This document shows positions 26,288-36,641 of a DNA stretch of 64,000 nucleotides, piece after piece. Origin of the DNA: Sphingomonas sp. SORGH_AS_0879 (GTDB lineage: Bacteria > Pseudomonadota > Alphaproteobacteria > Sphingomonadales > Sphingomonadaceae). Positions within the stretch are counted from its first letter, which is position 1. Each line of letters starts with the position of its first letter. The DNA lies in the NCBI RefSeq assembly GCF_030819175.1, contig NZ_JAUTBJ010000002.1, positions 1,374,001 to 1,438,000 on the forward strand, read 5' to 3'. The position numbers and the translations under genes were made by a program. The notes beneath the pieces were generated by a model. That model did no database searches. It saw only the letters and a list, made by a program, of their open reading frames with translations, and had not been told where the DNA came from.

Positions 26288-26318
26288 AAAAAGGCCGACG
26301 GAGATATCCCCGCCGGCC
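26288..26318 (-). terminator. Intrinsic terminator of the 26362-26748 lipoprotein gene
   Basis: On the minus strand, a 9-bp stem GGCCGGCGG / CCGTCGGCC (one G-T pair) with an 8-base loop is followed by TTTTT. It separates the lipoprotein gene from the parA-aat operon. Confidence 0.8.
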
Positions 26319-26337
26319 GGCTTTCGATCAAGACCCT

Positions 26338-26357
26338 ATCGTCGGTTAACCGACGAT
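26338..26357. repeat. Perfect 20-bp palindrome
   Basis: ATCGTCGGTTAACCGACGAT is its own reverse complement and lies 5 bp beyond the lipoprotein stop codon, before the intrinsic terminator. It may be part of the transcript end or an operator; function is unknown. Confidence 0.75.
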
Positions 26358-26361
26358 GGGA

Positions 26362-26748
26362 TCAGATATGGCAGATCTGCGCCGCCTTCTTGGGCGTCGT
26401 CAGGGTGATGGCCTTTTCGTCACCCGTCATCTTCCAGCCGCCTTCGGCGGTCAGCGGCTCACCGGCGGCAGGCGCCTTCAGCACCACCGGCGTCTCGCCT
26501 TCCTTCAGGCGGACATTGGCCTGCTTGTCGCCTTGGAAGAAGGTGACGAAGACCAGGCTGTTGTCCTTGCAGCGAAAGCTCTTGTCCGCCTTGATCGCGG
26601 GCGGCAGTTCGACCGGCGCGCGGTTGGCGAGGATGTTGGCCATGGGGTCGGGATTGGTATCGACGACCTCGGGCTGGCTGGGCTTGGAATTGCACGCTGC
26701 GAGTGCGAGCAGCGGTGCGGCGACGAAAACGGGGAGGAGGCTTTTCAT
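26362..26748 (-). CDS. Lipoprotein, possibly MliC-like lysozyme inhibitor
   Basis: This 128-residue protein starts with a clear lipoprotein signal, MKSLLPVFVAAPLLALAAC, with the acylated cysteine at residue 19. The mature part has a cysteine in FRCKDNSLVFVTFF and another in the final AAQICHI, with beta-rich sequence between them. The spacing and strand pattern resemble MliC/PliC-type membrane-bound lysozyme inhibitors, but key residues are not clearly conserved, so the assignment is weak. It is a single gene with its own terminator, divergent from cysK. Confidence 0.7.
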   Translation of the reverse strand: MKSLLPVFVAAPLLALAACNSKPSQPEVVDTNPDPMANILANRAPVELPPAIKADKSFRCKDNSLVFVTFFQGDKQANVRLKEGETPVVLKAPAAGEPLTAEGGWKMTGDEKAITLTTPKKAAQICHI

Positions 26749-26907
26749 AGCGGGGCATTGCTTCGCAAATGCAGCAACCCGGCGTCAAGCGTCACATGCG
26801 CTTCTGCCACCGAATGTCCAACATTTCGCATGGCTATGGCTCGCGCTTGCCCGTGCCCAAGCAAGGCTTTGCTTGCCGTGTCGCGGGGCAGGGGCCATCT
26901 AGCGGCT

Positions 26908-27873
26908 ATGGACGTGACCCCCGACACCCTGGCCCTGATCGGCAACACCCCGCTCGTTCGCCTGAAGGGCCCCAGCGAAGCCACCGGCTGCGACATTTAC
27001 GGCAAGTGCGAATTCGCCAATCCGGGCGCCAGCGTGAAGGACCGCGCGGCGCTGTTCATCGTCGAGGATGCCGAGGCGCGCGGGCTGCTGCGTCCCGGCG
27101 GCACCATCGTCGAGGGGACGGCGGGCAATACCGGGATCGGTCTGGCGCTGGTCGCCAATGCCAAGGGCTATCGCACGATCATCGTGATGCCCGAGACGCA
27201 GAGCCGCGAGAAGATGGACACGCTGCGCGCGCTGGGAGCGGAACTGGTGCTGGTGCCCGCCGCGCCCTATTCCAGCCCCTGTCACTTCGTCCACACCTCG
27301 CGCCGGATCGCCGAGGAGACGGACAATGCGATCTGGGCCAACCAGTTCGACAATATCGCCAACCGTCGCGCGCATATCGTGGGTACCGCCGAGGAAATCT
27401 GGAACCAGATGGGCGGGAGGGTCGACGGCTTCACCTGTGCGGCGGGCACGGGCGGCACGCTGGCGGGCGTCGGCCTGGGGCTGAAGGCGCATGACGAATC
27501 GATCACCATCGCGCTCAGCGACCCGCATGGCGCGGCGCTGTACGACTATTACGCGCATGGCGAGCTGAAGTCGGAAGGGTCATCGGTCGCCGAGGGGATC
27601 GGGCAGGGGCGGATCACCGCCAATCTGGAAGGCGCGCCGGTTGATACCCAGTTCCGCATCTCGGATGCCGAGGGCTGGTATTGGGTGCACCGCCTGCTGA
27701 CCGAGGAGGGGCTGTGTCTGGGCCTGTCATCGGGGATCAACGTGGCGGGAGCGGTCGCCTTGGCGCGCGCGCTGGGGCCCGATAAGCGTATTGCAACCAT
27801 TTTGTGCGATACGGGGTTTCGCTACCTCTCCACGCTTCATAATCCGGCGTGGCGGGCCGAAAAGGGTCTGTAG
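26908..27873 (+). CDS. cysK: Cysteine synthase A
   Basis: This PLP enzyme makes L-cysteine from O-acetylserine and sulfide. The 321-residue protein has the PLP lysine in GASVKDRAA (Lys44), the substrate-binding TAGNTGIGLA at 71-80, and the phosphate-binding glycine loop AAGTGGTLAG. ATG 26908 follows a GGGGCAGGGG purine block. The reading frame is open far upstream, but that sequence runs antisense through the lipoprotein gene and is not protein-like. No other sulfur assimilation genes are nearby. CysM or a cystathionine beta-synthase-like activity is less likely given the motif set. Confidence 0.92.
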   Translation: MDVTPDTLALIGNTPLVRLKGPSEATGCDIYGKCEFANPGASVKDRAALFIVEDAEARGLLRPGGTIVEGTAGNTGIGLALVANAKGYRTIIVMPETQSREKMDTLRALGAELVLVPAAPYSSPCHFVHTSRRIAEETDNAIWANQFDNIANRRAHIVGTAEEIWNQMGGRVDGFTCAAGTGGTLAGVGLGLKAHDESITIALSDPHGAALYDYYAHGELKSEGSSVAEGIGQGRITANLEGAPVDTQFRISDAEGWYWVHRLLTEEGLCLGLSSGINVAGAVALARALGPDKRIATILCDTGFRYLSTLHNPAWRAEKGL

Positions 27874-27935
27874 GCGATGGTCGCCTCGGCCCAAAGGTCG
27901 ACAGAAGGCCCGACGCGGGTTACAATATCGCATTC

Positions 27936-28214
27936 ATGAAATCACCCGACCATCATCATATCATGCAGCGCGTGAAAGTCGGTATGATCGGCCTGGCTTC
28001 GGTTATCCTGCTGATCGCGATTGCCAGCACGATTCTCGGCTCGCTCAATCGTGACGAGCCGCCGGTCGCCGCCGCCGGCGCAGCCCAATCCAACATGGTC
28101 GTTGACATGGCCATGACCAACAGCACCGCTACGCCCACCAACGAGCCGCTCGCCGAACTGGGCATCGCCCCCGCGCCGGTCAACGCCCAGGCCCCCGCCG
28201 ATTCCGCTCGCTGA
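27936..28214 (+). CDS. Small single-pass membrane protein
   Basis: This 92-residue protein of unknown family has one membrane helix at about residues 18-37 (MIGLASVILLIAIASTIL). An N-terminal histidine-containing cytoplasmic end (MKSPDHHHIMQRVK) precedes it, and an Ala/Pro/Thr-rich extracytoplasmic tail follows. Start ATG 27936 is chosen by the helix placement. It lies 62 bp after cysK, perhaps co-transcribed. Codon use is like its neighbours. No function can be assigned. Confidence 0.6.
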   Translation: MKSPDHHHIMQRVKVGMIGLASVILLIAIASTILGSLNRDEPPVAAAGAAQSNMVVDMAMTNSTATPTNEPLAELGIAPAPVNAQAPADSAR

Positions 28215-28732
28215 CGCGGGACGATTTTTTCGAGACCTGTCTACGACCGGCCCCCGCCGGGGTCATGGGTGATCCAAAATGTGAGGGCCGTCCGAAGCGC
28301 GACAGGGCCAGCGGGAATCACTGAGGTTCGGTGAAGTCGATGATGCGCGGCGGCGCTTTCGACCGCATGACGGGCTCGATTCCTGACCGAACGCCACCCC
28401 TCCGTGCTCCATTCATGGTTAATGCACATCAGGATGCATATTTTCTTCTCAGCTCCGAAAAAGCCGGGAAAACCGGGGAAAGCCTGCCTCCAAGGCGTAA
28501 TTCCGTCACTCTGCCGATACTTCGCCGATGGTGTGATCCCGCCCGTCGCCCAGCCGTTCGTCGCATATTCCATGTTTCAGGAGCGCTTTCCCCGGTTATC
28601 CCCAAAAATCCCGTTGCCTCCCGCCTATGCTATAGGTAAACCTGTTTCCAACAGAGGGGCAGGCTCACTGTTATCCAGAAATGGTCGGGATGCGGCGCGG
28701 GTCGGGTTCCGAAACGGTGGGGCATGCGCGCC
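28215..28732. other. 518-bp leader region before mraZ
   Basis: No gene is supported. The 12-mer ACCGGGGAAAGC at 28472-28483 recurs inverted at 28585-28596, where it joins the phased GGG repeats of the likely MraZ operator. Two near-matches to the DnaA box (TTATCCCCA at 28597-28605 and TTATCCAGA near 28671) are present. An AT-richer TATGCTATAGG stretch at 28626-28636 is the best -10 candidate for the dcw operon, but no convincing -35 partner is visible. Confidence 0.5.
28588..28622 (-). promoter_or_regulatory. Putative MraZ operator, four 10-bp phased GGG repeats
   Basis: On the minus strand, four GGG or GGGG blocks recur at exactly 10-bp steps (CCC blocks at 28590, 28600, 28610 and 28620 on the plus strand). 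MraZ is known to bind tandem GGG-containing repeats with 10-bp periodicity just upstream of mraZ in other bacteria. Here they lie 110-145 bp before the mraZ start, near the best -10 candidate. Confidence 0.55.
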
Positions 28733-29248
28733 ATGGGCGAGGTTGGCGTGTCCGAAAGGGGTTTGTATCAGGGAAGTGGCATCGGCCTTGTCGACGACAA
28801 GGGCCGCGTCGCCATCCCCAATGCACTCCGCTCCACGCTGGCTCAGAATGCGCCGCGCCCCGACGGAAAGGATGGCGGGACCATCATCATCGCGGTCCAC
28901 GAAACCGAGCGTTGTCTGATCGCTTATGATCCGGGTTATGTCGCCGTGCTGAAGAAGGAACTCGACGCGCGGACCGAAATGTCGCGCGGGCCCGATGGCC
29001 GGATCGATTACAATATCAAGCGCGACCTCGCCAATGGCGAGGCGGTGCCGTTCGACGGGTCGGGCCGGTTCATCATGCCGGGCTTTCCCCGCTTCCATGC
29101 CGGGATTGCGGGTCATGCCTTTTTCTGGGGCACGTTCGACTATATCGAAATCTGGGACCCCAAGACGCTGGTCGAGACGCCGGGCCTGCCCCCGAAGATG
29201 ATCTCGGCCGCGCGTTTCCATTGCCAGGAAAAGGGGATCGCGCTGTGA
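28733..29248 (+). CDS. mraZ: Transcriptional regulator MraZ
   Basis: MraZ is the DNA-binding autorepressor found at the head of dcw clusters. The protein has two SpoVT-AbrB-like halves, each with the conserved DxxxR motif: DDKGRVAIP (about residue 21) and DGSGRFIMP (about 104). It has 171 residues, slightly longer than E. coli MraZ. ATG 28733 is chosen over ATG 28724 because GGTGGGG at 28716-28722 is ten bases upstream of it but only one base from the earlier ATG. The stop overlaps the rsmH start as GTGA. Phased GGG repeats upstream are the probable operator. Confidence 0.9.
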   Translation: MGEVGVSERGLYQGSGIGLVDDKGRVAIPNALRSTLAQNAPRPDGKDGGTIIIAVHETERCLIAYDPGYVAVLKKELDARTEMSRGPDGRIDYNIKRDLANGEAVPFDGSGRFIMPGFPRFHAGIAGHAFFWGTFDYIEIWDPKTLVETPGLPPKMISAARFHCQEKGIAL

Positions 29249-30234
29249 GCGTGATGCCCGACGCGCCCCATATCCCGGTCCTGCTCGACGAAGTGCTCGA
29301 CGCGCTCGCCATCGCCCCCGGCGAGACGCATGTCGACGGCACGTTCGGCGCGGGCGGCTATACCCGTGCGATGCTGGGGCAGGGAGCGAAGGTCATCGCC
29401 TTCGACCGCGATCCCGACGCCATCGCCAATGGCCAGGCGCTGGTCGCCGCACAGCCGGGGCTGACCCTGGTCCACCGCGAATTTTCGGGTCTGGACCAGG
29501 AACTGGCCGCGCCGGTCGACGGCGTCGTGCTCGACATCGGCGTATCCTCGATGCAGCTCGACCAGGCGGAGCGCGGCTTTTCGTTCCAGGGCGACGGCCC
29601 GCTCGACATGCGCATGGCGCAGGCCGGCGAATCGGCGGCGGACTTCCTCAACACCGCCGACGAGGCCGCGATCGCCGACGTCCTCTATCATTATGGCGAG
29701 GAGCCGCGCTCGCGTCGGGTGGCGCAGGCGATCGTCGCGGCGCGTCCGCTGACCCGCACCGGCGAACTGGCCGCCGTGGTCCGCCGCGCGCTCGGCTATC
29801 GCCCGCATGACAAGAAGGACCCGGCGACGCGGACCTTCCAGGCGATCCGCATCCATGTGAATCGGGAGCTGGACGAACTGGCGGACGGTCTGGCGGCGGC
29901 GGAGCGGGCGTTGAAGCCCGGTGGGCGGCTGGCGGTGGTGACCTTTCACAGCCTGGAAGATCGCATGGTCAAGCGCTTCTTCCGCGAACGCGCCGGGCAG
30001 ATGCCGGGCGGCTCTCGCCACCTGCCCGAACAGGCGGCGGCGCGCGCGCCCAGCTTTACCAATGTCGGCAAGGCGATCCGCGCGGGCGAGGTCGAGCTGG
30101 CCCGCAATCCGCGCGCGCGATCGGCGACGTTGCGGTTTGCGACACGAACGGAATCGCCCGCCTGGTCGGCGGGACATGGAACGGGTGTGGGACGGGCGCC
30201 GGGGGGCGAGTTGGGTCAGGAGTTGGGCGTATGA
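29245..30234 (+). CDS. rsmH: 16S rRNA (cytosine(1402)-N(4))-methyltransferase
   Basis: RsmH (MraW) methylates N4 of C1402 in 16S rRNA using S-adenosylmethionine. The 329-residue protein has the start [13 protein letters not shown], the SAM-binding [15 protein letters not shown], the acidic motif [19 protein letters not shown] and the C-terminal [16 protein letters not shown]. The GTG at 29245 overlaps the mraZ stop and has AGGAAAAGGGG upstream; ATG 29254 is an alternative. The C-terminus is extended by a Gly-rich tail. The stop overlaps the ftsL start (ATGA). Confidence 0.95.
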   Translation: MSVMPDAPHIPVLLDEVLDALAIAPGETHVDGTFGAGGYTRAMLGQGAKVIAFDRDPDAIANGQALVAAQPGLTLVHREFSGLDQELAAPVDGVVLDIGVSSMQLDQAERGFSFQGDGPLDMRMAQAGESAADFLNTADEAAIADVLYHYGEEPRSRRVAQAIVAARPLTRTGELAAVVRRALGYRPHDKKDPATRTFQAIRIHVNRELDELADGLAAAERALKPGGRLAVVTFHSLEDRMVKRFFRERAGQMPGGSRHLPEQAAARAPSFTNVGKAIRAGEVELARNPRARSATLRFATRTESPAWSAGHGTGVGRAPGGELGQELGV

Positions 30235-30911
30235 CGGCGGCGTATCGGTTGAAGGGGATCGGTTGGTTCGGGAGCTGCGTCGCGGTCGTCCTGGGCTTTT
30301 ACCTGGTGTCCTTGCAGGTGGCGGCCGAGCGCAAGAAGCTCGACGACGTCAATGCGCGCATCCGCACCGCCGAGCGCGACATCCGCGCGCTGGAGACCGA
30401 GTTCGACACTCGCGCCAATCTGGTCCAGCTGGAAAAGTGGAACGGCGACACGCTGGCGCTGACCGCGCCGGTTGCGGGGCAGTTCGTCGGTGACGAGGCC
30501 CAGCTCGCCTCGCTGGACGTGACGCGCGGGCCCGCCGCCGGTGCCGTCCAGACCGCCGCGCTGCTCGTTCCCGCCCAGTCGGTTCCGGTCACCCAGCCGG
30601 TCGTGACCACGGCCGCTCCCGCCCAGCTTGCCCCCGCCCAGCTTGCCCCCGCCAAGCCCGTCGCGCCCGCCTCCGTCGTGCGTCTGGCCAAGGTCGAACT
30701 GCCCCAGCCGCAGGTGGTGAAGGCCGTAGCCGAGCGGATCGTCGCGCCCAAGGCCGCCAAGACCGCCCCGATTGCCACCGTCCGCACCGCCGCCGCCGTC
30801 GCCAAGGTGCGTCCGCAGGCCGTGGCGATGCTCGACCGCCAGCTTCTGTCCGACACGACGCTGGGCGACATCCTGAAGGGGGCCAAGACCGAATCGCGGC
30901 GGCGGCATTGA
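30231..30911 (+). CDS. ftsL: FtsL-like divisome protein
   Basis: This 226-residue bitopic protein takes the ftsL position. It has a short cytoplasmic start, one membrane helix (about residues 11-30, [19 protein letters not shown]) and a leucine-zipper-like coiled coil (about 31-75, with [19 protein letters not shown]). This is the expected FtsL layout for assembly with FtsQ/FtsB and FtsW-FtsI. The C-terminal 130 residues are an Ala/Pro/Val-rich low-complexity extension with repeated APAQL units near 30615-30655; classical FtsL is only about 100-120 residues. ATGA overlaps link it to rsmH, and TTGA links it to ftsI. Confidence 0.85.
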   Translation: MTAAYRLKGIGWFGSCVAVVLGFYLVSLQVAAERKKLDDVNARIRTAERDIRALETEFDTRANLVQLEKWNGDTLALTAPVAGQFVGDEAQLASLDVTRGPAAGAVQTAALLVPAQSVPVTQPVVTTAAPAQLAPAQLAPAKPVAPASVVRLAKVELPQPQVVKAVAERIVAPKAAKTAPIATVRTAAAVAKVRPQAVAMLDRQLLSDTTLGDILKGAKTESRRRH

Positions 30912-32626
30912 GCGTACTCGTCGCCCGTCCCGCCGGAACCCAACGTACCGCCGGCCAGCGCCACGCGCTGGTCGCGACGACGCATATGCGGCTGATGATG
31001 CTGATGATGCTGTTCGGCGCGGCGGTGTTCGTCGTGATCGGGCGTCTGGTGATGCTGGCGATCTTCGCCGGACCCGCCGATGCGGCGGCGCGCACCGCGA
31101 CGCTGGCCGCGCGGGGCGATATCGTCGACCGCAATGGTGCGCCGCTGGCCCGCACGATCGACAGTTGGACCATCGCGGTCCATCCGAAGAAGCTGATCGG
31201 CGATCCGATGGAGATCGCCGCGCGGCTGGCCGCGCTGATGCCCGATCGCGGGGATCAGGCTTGGTTCTACAACCAACTGACCCGCAAGGCGAATTTCGTC
31301 TATCTGCAACGCCGCGCCAGCCCCGCGCTGGTCGAGCAGGTCAACGCCATCGGTGAGCCCGGCCTGGTCTTCGATCGCGAGACGCAGCGCCTCTATCCGC
31401 AATCCAACCTGGCCGCGCATGCGCTGGGGTTCCTGTCCACCGACGGCCACGGGATGAGCGGGATGGAGCGGGTGCTCGACGAGCGGCTGCTGAACCCCGC
31501 CGAGACAGGCAAGCCGGTCGCGCTGTCGCTCGACACGCGGGTGCAGGCGGCGCTGGAGAGCGAACTAGGCCGTGCGATGAACACCTTCTCGGCGCGCGGC
31601 GGCGGCGGCATCGTGCTGGACGTGAACACCGGTGAGGTGATCGCGATGGTCTCGCTCCCCACCTTCAACCCCAATCGCGTGGGCATGGCGGGCACCGAGG
31701 AACTGCGCAACATCACGACGCAGAGCGTGTTCGAACTGGGTTCGACCTTCAAGCCGATCACCATGGCGACCGCGATGGAGAATGGCGTCGTCACCTCGAT
31801 GCAGCGGCGCTTCGACGCGACCCATCCGCTCAAGGTCGGCGGCTATACGATCCATGACGAACAAGGCGATCCGAAGCGCTGGCTGAACATGGCCGAGACG
31901 CTGATCTACTCCTCCAACATCGCCACCGCGCGTGTCGCCGACGAGATCGGGCCGCAGCGTATGCAGGCGATGTTCAAGAAGCTGGGCTTCGACACCAAGC
32001 CCGATATCGAATTGCGCGAAAAGGGCCGTCCGCTGCTGCCCACCTATTGGGCGCGGACCACGACGATGACGACCGCTTATGGGCATGGCATCGCGGTGAC
32101 GCCGCTGCACCTCGCATCGGCCTATGCCGCGCTGGTCAATGGCGGCATCTGGCGGCCCGCGACCCTGTTGAAGGTCGCGCCCGGTCATGCGCCGGAGGGG
32201 CGGCGCGTGCTGAGCGAGGCGACGAGTGCACGGATGCGCCAGATGCTGCGTCTGGTCGTGATGCGCGGTACGGGCCGCAAGGGCGATGCACCGGGCTATC
32301 GCGTCGGCGGCAAGACTGGTACGGCCGAAGCGGCAGTGGCGGGGGGCTATGATCGCTCGCGCAACGTGGCGACCTTCGCGGCGGCCTTTCCGATGGATGC
32401 GCCGCGCTATGTCGTGCTGGCGATGCTCGACTCGCCGAAGGGGACGAAGGAGACGTTCGGGTGGAAGACCGCAGCCTGGAACGCCGCCCCCGTGGTCGGG
32501 CGAACGATCACGCGGGTGGGCGCGATGCTGGGCGTCGTGCCGGATGCGAACAAGGACGTCGACGTGTCCGACATCCTGCCGACCTTGTGGCAGGATCCCA
32601 AGGCGCCGCCGGTGGATGGACGATGA
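30908..32626 (+). CDS. ftsI: Peptidoglycan transpeptidase FtsI (PBP3)
   Basis: FtsI cross-links septal peptidoglycan with FtsW. The 572-residue protein has a membrane anchor at about residues 32-54, the pedestal domain beginning at ARGDIVDRNGAPLA, and a class B transpeptidase domain. Catalytic motifs are SxxK (Ser279 in GSTFKPIT), SxN (Ser335/336 in YSSNIA) and KTG (Lys469 in GGKTGTAE). The start is probably TTG 30908, which overlaps the ftsL stop as TTGA; no ATG or GTG precedes the membrane helix until ATG 30986, which would remove the whole basic N-terminus. Confidence 0.94.
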   Translation: MSVLVARPAGTQRTAGQRHALVATTHMRLMMLMMLFGAAVFVVIGRLVMLAIFAGPADAAARTATLAARGDIVDRNGAPLARTIDSWTIAVHPKKLIGDPMEIAARLAALMPDRGDQAWFYNQLTRKANFVYLQRRASPALVEQVNAIGEPGLVFDRETQRLYPQSNLAAHALGFLSTDGHGMSGMERVLDERLLNPAETGKPVALSLDTRVQAALESELGRAMNTFSARGGGGIVLDVNTGEVIAMVSLPTFNPNRVGMAGTEELRNITTQSVFELGSTFKPITMATAMENGVVTSMQRRFDATHPLKVGGYTIHDEQGDPKRWLNMAETLIYSSNIATARVADEIGPQRMQAMFKKLGFDTKPDIELREKGRPLLPTYWARTTTMTTAYGHGIAVTPLHLASAYAALVNGGIWRPATLLKVAPGHAPEGRRVLSEATSARMRQMLRLVVMRGTGRKGDAPGYRVGGKTGTAEAAVAGGYDRSRNVATFAAAFPMDAPRYVVLAMLDSPKGTKETFGWKTAAWNAAPVVGRTITRVGAMLGVVPDANKDVDVSDILPTLWQDPKAPPVDGR

Positions 32627-32636
32627 GGGGGGCGGC

Positions 32637-34067
32637 ATGAAGCTGAACCAGTTGACCGGGCAAGATATGGGCGAGGGCGGTGACGCCCTCGTTTCCGGTT
32701 TCGCGATTGACCACCGCAAGGTCGCACCGGGCACCGTCTTCGGCGCCTTCCAGGGCGCGCGGGTGAATGGCGAGGACTTCATCGCGGATGCGGTGCGCAG
32801 CGGCGCGGTCGCGGTCGTCGCGCGGCCCGGCGTGACGGTGGAGGGGGCGGTCTACATCGCCTCGGACGAGCCGCGCGCGGCCTTCGCCCGGCTGGCGGCG
32901 GCCTTTTTTGCGCCCTTCCCGGCGACGGCGGTGGCGGTGACGGGGACCAACGGCAAGACCTCGACCGTGGAGATGACGCGCCAGCTCTGGCGGATGGCGG
33001 GGCATCACGCCGCCTCGATCGGGACGCTGGGCGTGACCACCGCCGACGAGCGCACCTATACCGGGCTGACCACACCCGATGTCGTGACCTTCCTGTCCAA
33101 CGTCGCAGGGCTGGCGCGCGAGGGCGTGACCCATCTGGCGTTCGAGGCGTCGAGCCACGGCCTGACCCAGTATCGCACCGAGGGGCTGGAGGTGTCGGCT
33201 GCGGCCTTTACTAATTTGTCGCGCGATCATCTGGACTATCACGGTGACATGGGCGCCTATCTGGCGGCCAAGATGCGGCTTTTCTCCGAGGTGTTGTCGC
33301 CCACCGGCACGGCGGTCGTCTGGGCCGACGATGTCGAGAGCGGGCGCGTCATCGATCTGGCGCGGGCGCGTGGCAACAGGCTGGTGACGGTCGGCGAGCG
33401 GGGATCGACGCTGAAGCTGGTCGAGCGGCATCCGACGCTGCTGGGGCAGGGGCTGGCGATCGAGGACGAGCATGGCGTCACCCACAAGGTGCAGTTGCCG
33501 CTGATCGGTGCCTATCAGGCCGCCAATGCGCTGGTTTCGGCGGGGCTGGTGATCGCCACCGGCGGCGATGTCGCGAGGACCATCGCCGACCTCGCCCGGT
33601 TGCAGCCGGTGCGCGGGCGGCTGGAGCGCGCCGCCGTCGCGCGCGGCGGCGCGCCCATCTATGTCGATTATGCCCATACCCCTGACGCGCTGGAAGCCGC
33701 GATCGCGGCGCTCAAGCCCCATGCGGGCGGACGGCTGATCGTGGTGTTCGGCGCAGGGGGCGACCGCGATGCGGGCAAGCGCGAGGTCATGGGCCAGGTG
33801 GCCTCGATGCATGCCGATCGGGTGATCGTGACCGACGACAATCCCCGTACCGAAGACCCCGCCGCGATTCGCGCGCAGGTGATGCGCGGGGCGACCGGCG
33901 CAATCGAGATCGGCGACCGCCGCCAGGCCATTGCCGCCGCCATCGCCGAGGCGGGCGAGCAGGATATCGTTCTGATCGCGGGCAAGGGGCATGAGCAGGG
34001 CCAGATCGTCGGCGACCTCGTCCTGCCCTTCGATGATGTGACCGTCGCGCGGGAGTGCGCGGCATGA
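32637..34067 (+). CDS. murE: UDP-MurNAc-L-Ala-D-Glu:meso-DAP ligase MurE
   Basis: MurE adds the third stem residue to the peptidoglycan precursor in the cytoplasm. The 476-residue protein has the ATP-binding GTNGKTS at 103-109 and the DNPR motif in VTDDNPRTEDPA, which in the family selects meso-diaminopimelate, so the wall is the usual Gram-negative A1-gamma type. ATG 32637 is preceded by GAGGGGGG at good spacing. ATG 32616 is in frame upstream, lies inside ftsI, and has no ribosome site. This junction is one of the few in the cluster without a stop/start overlap (10 bp between). The stop overlaps the small orf that follows. Confidence 0.95.
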   Translation: MKLNQLTGQDMGEGGDALVSGFAIDHRKVAPGTVFGAFQGARVNGEDFIADAVRSGAVAVVARPGVTVEGAVYIASDEPRAAFARLAAAFFAPFPATAVAVTGTNGKTSTVEMTRQLWRMAGHHAASIGTLGVTTADERTYTGLTTPDVVTFLSNVAGLAREGVTHLAFEASSHGLTQYRTEGLEVSAAAFTNLSRDHLDYHGDMGAYLAAKMRLFSEVLSPTGTAVVWADDVESGRVIDLARARGNRLVTVGERGSTLKLVERHPTLLGQGLAIEDEHGVTHKVQLPLIGAYQAANALVSAGLVIATGGDVARTIADLARLQPVRGRLERAAVARGGAPIYVDYAHTPDALEAAIAALKPHAGGRLIVVFGAGGDRDAGKREVMGQVASMHADRVIVTDDNPRTEDPAAIRAQVMRGATGAIEIGDRRQAIAAAIAEAGEQDIVLIAGKGHEQGQIVGDLVLPFDDVTVARECAA

Positions 34068-34191
34068 CGGCCAAGCCCACGACGAAGACGCCCCCGGTGC
34101 AGAAGGCCGAAGCCGAACAGCCGGAAACGCCCGTCCGGGTGCGTCCCAAGCTGTCGCTGCATTATGGCGCCAGGACGACCGAGGAGCGCAA

Positions 34192-34195
<4 letters not shown>
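34064..34195 (+). CDS. 43-residue small protein between murE and murF
   Basis: This unrecognised small gene overlaps the murE stop (ATGA at 34064-34067) and the murF start (ATGA at 34192-34195), the same coupling used by the genes around it. The protein starts MTAKPTTKTPPVQKAEAEQP and ends LHYGARTTEERK. It is hydrophilic, Pro/Lys/Glu-rich in the first half, more ordered after VRVRPKLSLHYG, and has no signal or membrane segment. Codons end mostly in G or C like the real genes. The overlaps are the main evidence that it is translated. It could be a small accessory protein or only a device for keeping ribosomes coupled from murE to murF. No known family is recognised. Confidence 0.7.
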
Positions 34196-35570
<1,375 letters not shown>

Positions 35571-35571
<1 letters not shown>

Positions 35572-36641
35572 TGCTGTACTGGATCGCGGAGCATCTGGGC
35601 TTTCCGGGGCTTTCCAACCTCATCCGCTATCAGTCGTTCCGCACCGGCGCGACGGTGGCGACCGCGCTTCTGATCGGCCTGATCATCGGCCCGCGCTTCA
35701 TCGGCTGGCTGCGTGTCCGCCAGGGCAAGGGGCAGCCGATCCGCGCCGACGGGCCGCAGACGCATCTCGCCAAGCGCGGCACGCCGACCATGGGCGGGCT
35801 GATGATCCTGACCAGCATGACGCTGTCCATCCTGATCTGGATGAACGTGTTCAACCCGTTCGTCTGGGCGTGTCTGTTCGTGACGCTGGGGTTCGGCGCG
35901 ATCGGGTTCCTCGACGATTATGACAAGGTTCGGAAGGCCTCCACGGCGGGCGTGTCGGGCAAGACCCGGCTGCTGCTGGAGTTCGCCATTGCGGGTGTCG
36001 CGGCGTGGATCATCATGGGGCAGAACGGGCCGCATCTCTACCTGCCCTTCACCTCGCGCATGTATATCGACCTGGGCTATTTCTACCCGCTGTTCGCCGC
36101 CTTCACGATCGTGGCGTTCGGCAATGCGGTGAACCTGACCGATGGCCTGGACGGGCTGGCGACCATGCCGGTGATCATCGCCAGCGTGGCGTTCATGGTC
36201 ATCGTCTATCTGGCGGGCAATGTGAAGTTCGCCGATTATCTCGGCATCCCGCATGTGCCGGGGGCGGGGGAACTCGCCATCTTCTGCGGCGCGGTGGTCG
36301 GTGCGGGCCTCGCCTTCCTGTGGTTCAACGCGCCCCCGGCGGCCGTGTTCATGGGGGATACGGGCAGCCTGGCGCTGGGCGGCGCGCTGGGCACCATTGC
36401 GGTCGTCGCGCATCATGAGATCGTGCTGGGCATCATCGGCGGCCTGTTCGTGGTCGAGGCGATGTCGGTCATCATCCAGGTCTTCTTCTACAAGCGGACC
36501 GGCAGGCGCGTGTTCCGCATGGCGCCGATCCACCATCATTTCGAACAGCTCGGCTGGTCGGAGCCGACGGTCGTGATCCGTTTCTGGATCATCGCCTTCG
36601 TGCTGGCGCTGGCGGGCCTGTCGACGTTGAAGCTGCGATGA
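35571..36641 (+). CDS. mraY: Phospho-N-acetylmuramoyl-pentapeptide transferase MraY
   Basis: MraY transfers phospho-MurNAc-pentapeptide to undecaprenyl phosphate, making lipid I in the inner membrane. The 356-residue protein has about ten membrane helices. Family motifs are [11 protein letters not shown], the acidic [33 protein letters not shown] and the C-terminal MAPIHHHFE. The ATG at 35571 overlaps the murF stop by one base. The stop overlaps murD as ATGA. Confidence 0.96.

Noticed and set aside
28597..28679. Near-matches to DnaA boxes before mraZ
   Set aside because: Each has a mismatch and one overlaps the better-explained GGG repeats; not enough to call an origin or DnaA site.
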